DNA of 64,000 nt from Pseudomonas sp. URMO17WK12:I11 (lineage in GTDB: Bacteria; Pseudomonadota; Gammaproteobacteria; Pseudomonadales; Pseudomonadaceae). This document shows positions 60,440 through 64,000 of this stretch, one piece after another. The DNA lies in contig NZ_VEDF01000008.1 of the NCBI RefSeq assembly GCF_007677725.1, positions 186,001-250,000 of the forward strand. Direction: 5' to 3'. Position 1 is the stretch's first letter; every line of letters starts with the position of its first letter. Both the position numbers and the translations under genes were made by a program. Under the pieces are notes generated by a model. The model saw nothing but the letters and a program-made list of their open reading frames with translations, searched no databases and was not told the DNA's origin.

Positions 60440-61921
60440 ATGAGCAAAGAAGTACTGCTGGTTGTTGAATCGGTATCCAACGAAAAAGGTGTACCGCCCG
60501 GCGTCATTTTCGAAGCGCTGGAAGTGGCCCTGGCTACTGCAACCAAAAAACGTTTTGAAGACGAAGTCGACCTGCGTGTGGAAATCAACCGCCACACCGG
60601 TAGCTACGAGACGTTCCGTCGCTGGACCGTGGTCGACGAAAACGACCTGGACGACCCGGCGATCGAAACCTGGCTGGACAAGATCAAGGACACTCATCCC
60701 GAAGCCAAGATTGGCGACGTGATCGAGGAAAAGATCGAGTCCATCGAATTCGGTCGTATCGCCGCGCAGACTGCCAAGCAGGTCATCGTGCAGAAGGTCC
60801 GTGAAGCCGAGCGCGCCCAGGTGGTCGACGCCTACCGCGAACGGGTCAACGAGATCATCTCTGGTACCGTCAAGAAAGTTACCCGCGACAACGTCATCGT
60901 TGACCTGGGCAACAACGCCGAGGCCTTGCTGGCTCGCGAAGACATCATCCCACGCGAGACTTTCCGTGTTGGCGTGCGCCTGCGTGCGCTGCTCAAGGAA
61001 ATCCGCACCGAGAACCGCGGTCCTCAGCTGATCCTGTCGCGCACCGCGCCGCAGATGCTGATCGAACTGTTCCGCATCGAAGTGCCGGAAATCGCCGAAG
61101 GCCTCATCGAAGTCATGGCCGCCTCCCGTGATCCGGGTTCGCGTGCCAAGATCGCCGTCCGCTCCAAAGACAAGCGCATCGACCCGCAAGGTGCCTGCAT
61201 CGGCATGCGCGGTTCGCGCGTGCAAGCTGTCTCCGGCGAGTTGGGCGGTGAGCGTGTGGATATCGTCCTGTGGGACGAGAACCCGGCGCAATTCGTCATC
61301 AATGCCATGTCGCCGGCCGAAGTCGCGGCGATCATCGTTGATGAAGATGCCCATGCCATGGACATCGCAGTTGGCGAAGACAACCTGGCGCAAGCCATTG
61401 GCCGTGGTGGCCAGAACGTTCGCCTGGCCAGTCAGTTGACCGGCTGGACCCTGAACGTGATGACCGAGAAGGACATCCAGGCCAAGCAACAGGCTGAAAC
61501 CGGCGATATCCTGCGTAACTTCATCGAGGAACTGGAAGTCGACGAGGAGCTGGCCCAAGTGCTGGTCGACGAAGGCTTCACCAGCCTCGAAGAAATTGCC
61601 TACGTACCGTTGGAAGAAATGCTCAACATCGATGGCTTTGACGAAGAAATCGTCAATGAGCTGCGCGCTCGTGCCAAGGACCGTTTGTTGACCAAGGCCA
61701 TCGCTACCGAAGAAAAACTGGCAGACGCCCATCCGGCCGAAGACCTGCTCTCCCTCGAGGGCATGGACAAGGACCTGGCGGCGGAACTGGCGGTGCGCGG
61801 CGTGGTTAACCGCGAAGACCTGGCCGAGCAGTCGATTGACGACCTGCTCGACATCGACGGCATCGACGAAGAGCGTGCCGGCAAGTTGATCATGGCCGCC
61901 CGAGCCCACTGGTTCGAGTAA
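60440..61921 (+). CDS. nusA: transcription termination/antitermination factor NusA
   Basis: The 493-residue factor binds RNA polymerase. In order: N-terminal polymerase-binding domain (1-125), S1 domain (135-200), two KH domains with [20 protein letters not shown] near 245 and [20 protein letters not shown] near 312, and two acidic C-terminal repeats (360-490). Length is typical of gamma-proteobacteria. infB follows after 27 bases. Confidence 0.97.
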   Translation: MSKEVLLVVESVSNEKGVPPGVIFEALEVALATATKKRFEDEVDLRVEINRHTGSYETFRRWTVVDENDLDDPAIETWLDKIKDTHPEAKIGDVIEEKIESIEFGRIAAQTAKQVIVQKVREAERAQVVDAYRERVNEIISGTVKKVTRDNVIVDLGNNAEALLAREDIIPRETFRVGVRLRALLKEIRTENRGPQLILSRTAPQMLIELFRIEVPEIAEGLIEVMAASRDPGSRAKIAVRSKDKRIDPQGACIGMRGSRVQAVSGELGGERVDIVLWDENPAQFVINAMSPAEVAAIIVDEDAHAMDIAVGEDNLAQAIGRGGQNVRLASQLTGWTLNVMTEKDIQAKQQAETGDILRNFIEELEVDEELAQVLVDEGFTSLEEIAYVPLEEMLNIDGFDEEIVNELRARAKDRLLTKAIATEEKLADAHPAEDLLSLEGMDKDLAAELAVRGVVNREDLAEQSIDDLLDIDGIDEERAGKLIMAARAHWFE

Positions 61922-61948
61922 TTAGGCGCGGCCTGAGGAGAGAAGTGC

Positions 61949-64000
61949 ATGACGCAAGTCACGGTGAAAGAACTGGCCCAAGAGGTCGAGGCACCGGTAG
62001 AGCGCCTGCTGCAGCAGATGCGTGAGGCAGGTCTGCCGCACACCGACGCCGGTCAGGTAGTGACCGACAATGAGAAGCAGACCCTGCTGACTCATTTGAA
62101 GAGCAGCCACAAGAGCAAGGCGGAAGAGCCGCGCAAGATTACCTTGCAGCGCAAGACCACCAGCACCCTGCGTGTCGCCGGTAGCAAAAGCATCAGCGTA
62201 GAAGTACGCAAGAAGAAAGTCTTCGTGCAGCGCAGCCCTGAAGAAATCCAGGCTGAGCAGAAGCGTGAGCTGGAAGAGCGCCGTGCGGCTGAAAACGCTG
62301 CCCGCGACAAGGTCGAGGCCGAAGTTCGCCAGCGCAACGAAGAGCAAGCGCGCCGTCAGGCTGCCGAGGCTCCAGCGGCCCCTGCGCCTGCCGCCAAGCC
62401 GGCACCGGCACCTGCCGCTGCCCAGGCTCCGGTAGTTGCCGACGCCCCGGCGTCCGAAGACGCCGCAGCCCGCGCTGCCGAGCGCAAGAAAGACGAGACC
62501 CGTCGCAACGAAAGCCGCACCCGTGATGACGACCGTCGTCGTGGCGAAGCCCCTCGTGTGTCGATCAAGGTCAAGGTCAAAGAGAAAGAAAAGGCACCGA
62601 CCCCACGTGCCGCTCCGCGTACCACCGACGAAGAGAGCGATGGCAATCGTCGTGGTCGTGGTGGCAAGAGCAAGCTGAAGAAGCGTAACCAGCACGGCTT
62701 CCAGAACCCGACCGGCCCCGTCATCCGTGACGTGACCATCGGCGAGACCATCACCGTCTCGGAACTGGCCCAGCAGATGTCCGTCAAGGGCGCCGAAGTG
62801 GTCAAGTTCATGTTCAAGATGGGCACTCCGGTCACCATCAACCAGGTGCTCGACCAGGAAACCGCGCAGCTGATCGCCGAAGAGCTGGGCCACAAGGTCA
62901 CCTTGATCAGCGACAGCGCCCTGGAAGACTCCCTGGCCGAATCGCTGAAGTTCGAAGGTCAGACCGAGTCGCGCGCGCCGGTGGTTACCGTCATGGGTCA
63001 CGTTGACCATGGCAAGACCTCGCTGCTCGACTACATCCGTCGCGCCAAGGTTGCCGCTGGCGAAGCCGGTGGTATCACCCAGCACATCGGTGCCTACCAC
63101 GTGGAAACCGACCGCGGCATGGTCACCTTCCTCGACACCCCTGGCCACGCTGCGTTTACCCAGATGCGTGCCCGTGGTGCCAAGGCGACCGACATCGTCA
63201 TCCTGGTGGTGGCGGCGGACGACGGCGTGATGCCGCAAACCCGCGAAGCGGTCCAGCATGCCAAGGCAGCTGGCGTGCCGCTGGTGGTCGCGGTGAACAA
63301 GATCGACAAGCCGGGTGCCGACCTCGATCGCATCCGTAACGAACTGGCCGTCGAAGGTGTGACCTCCGAGGACTGGGGTGGCGACACGCCATTCGTCAAG
63401 GTTTCGGCGAAGATGGGTACCGGTGTCGACGAGCTGCTCGAAGCGGTGCTGCTGCAGGCCGAGATCCTCGAGCTGACCGCCACTCCGACCGCTCCAGGTC
63501 GTGGCGTGGTCGTCGAATCGCGCCTGGACAAGGGCCGTGGCCCAGTGGCGACCATCCTGGTTCAGGACGGTACCCTGCGTCAGGGCGACATGGTGCTGTG
63601 CGGCTCCAACTATGGCCGCGTGCGCGCCATGCTCGACGAGAACGGCAAGCCGGTGAAGGAAGCTGGCCCGTCGATCCCGGTCGAGATCCTCGGTCTGGAT
63701 GGCACGCCGGAAGCCGGTGACGAGCTGTCGGTGGTTGCCGACGAGAAGAAAGCCCGCGAAGTTGCCATGTTCCGTCAAGGCAAGTACCGCGAGGTCAAGC
63801 TGGCCCGTGCTCACGCCGGCAAGCTGGAAAACATCTTCGAGACCATGGGTCAGGAAGAGAAGAAGACCCTCAACATCGTCCTCAAGACCGACGTGCGTGG
63901 TTCCCTGGAAGCACTGCAGGGTTCGCTGGGCGGTCTGGGCAACGACGAAGTTCAGGTCCGCGTGATCGGTGGCGGCGTCGGTGGTATCACCGAAAGCGAC
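61949..64000 (+). CDS. infB: translation initiation factor IF-2, C-terminus beyond window
   Basis: The frame from ATG 61949 runs off the right end with 684 residues visible of about 840. It has the N-terminal IF2N domain (1-50), a charged Ala/Arg/Glu-rich linker (70-230), a second IF2N domain (about 265-315), and the GTPase domain with G1 GHVDHGKT near 350, DTPGH near 396 and NKID near 450. The domain II barrel follows. It places fMet-tRNA on the ribosome; the initiator tRNA gene heads the same operon. Confidence 0.97.
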   Translation, partial: MTQVTVKELAQEVEAPVERLLQQMREAGLPHTDAGQVVTDNEKQTLLTHLKSSHKSKAEEPRKITLQRKTTSTLRVAGSKSISVEVRKKKVFVQRSPEEIQAEQKRELEERRAAENAARDKVEAEVRQRNEEQARRQAAEAPAAPAPAAKPAPAPAAAQAPVVADAPASEDAAARAAERKKDETRRNESRTRDDDRRRGEAPRVSIKVKVKEKEKAPTPRAAPRTTDEESDGNRRGRGGKSKLKKRNQHGFQNPTGPVIRDVTIGETITVSELAQQMSVKGAEVVKFMFKMGTPVTINQVLDQETAQLIAEELGHKVTLISDSALEDSLAESLKFEGQTESRAPVVTVMGHVDHGKTSLLDYIRRAKVAAGEAGGITQHIGAYHVETDRGMVTFLDTPGHAAFTQMRARGAKATDIVILVVAADDGVMPQTREAVQHAKAAGVPLVVAVNKIDKPGADLDRIRNELAVEGVTSEDWGGDTPFVKVSAKMGTGVDELLEAVLLQAEILELTATPTAPGRGVVVESRLDKGRGPVATILVQDGTLRQGDMVLCGSNYGRVRAMLDENGKPVKEAGPSIPVEILGLDGTPEAGDELSVVADEKKAREVAMFRQGKYREVKLARAHAGKLENIFETMGQEEKKTLNIVLKTDVRGSLEALQGSLGGLGNDEVQVRVIGGGVGGITESD

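Noticed and set aside
61922-63814. Minus-strand open frame of 630 codons opposite infB
   Set aside because: Shadow of infB, whose GTPase motifs are intact on the plus strand.

Overview
The window looks like a chromosome segment of a Pseudomonas of the putida group. The evidence is the conserved block lldPRD/dld, smpB-ratA, bamE/fur, recN, grpE-dnaK-dnaJ, dapB, carAB-greA, yhbY-rlmE, ftsH-folP-glmM-tpiA-secG, tRNA-Leu, tRNA-fMet and rimP-nusA-infB, together with high GC and near-identical matches to Pseudomonas proteins I know. This is from memory and pattern recognition; no database search was run.

Positions 1 to about 30,500 are an accessory (genomic) island. Its right edge is a tyrosine integrase (29083-30345, minus) lying immediately 3' of the tmRNA gene ssrA (30524-30915, minus), a classical attachment site. 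The left edge is outside the window. From left to right the island carries: a tandem AAA+ ATPase (minus, cut by the window start) divergent from a 43-residue membrane microprotein; a five-gene plus-strand operon (acidic TPR-like protein, SNF2/RapA-like helicase, Z1-domain ATPase, beta-class DNA methyltransferase, and a helicase-nuclease restriction subunit) that looks like a multi-gene restriction-modification or DISARM-like defence system; a small minus-strand gene; a membrane-anchored protein with a D...QxK nuclease-like motif; a minus-strand recombination and mobility set (RadC-type JAMM protein, gp3-like 'hydrolase or metal-binding' protein, YqaJ exonuclease, DUF932 protein, glycine-zipper zinc-ribbon protein); and a two-gene unit ending in a 1783-residue sacsin-like GHKL ATPase fused to a DUF3883 nuclease-like domain. 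The most interesting local signal is a sharp AT-rich block inside the methyltransferase gene (about 10570-11480). It runs from the DPPY motif to motif I, exactly where a beta-class enzyme keeps its target recognition domain, so a specificity exchange is likely.

Positions 30,500 to 64,000 are core chromosome. The lactate operon (lldP, lldD, dld) is divergent from its GntR regulator lldR, with a perfect LldR-type operator between them. Trans-translation is represented by ssrA and smpB. bamE and fur are divergent, and recN has a LexA box. grpE and dnaK each have a clear heat-shock (sigma-32) promoter. carAB is followed by greA, ftsH starts a folate/cell-wall/glycolysis/secretion run, and the tRNA-fMet-rimP-nusA-infB operon follows, with an apparent terminator hairpin in its leader. 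infB runs off the right end. One usual neighbour, rnfH after ratA, seems to be missing.
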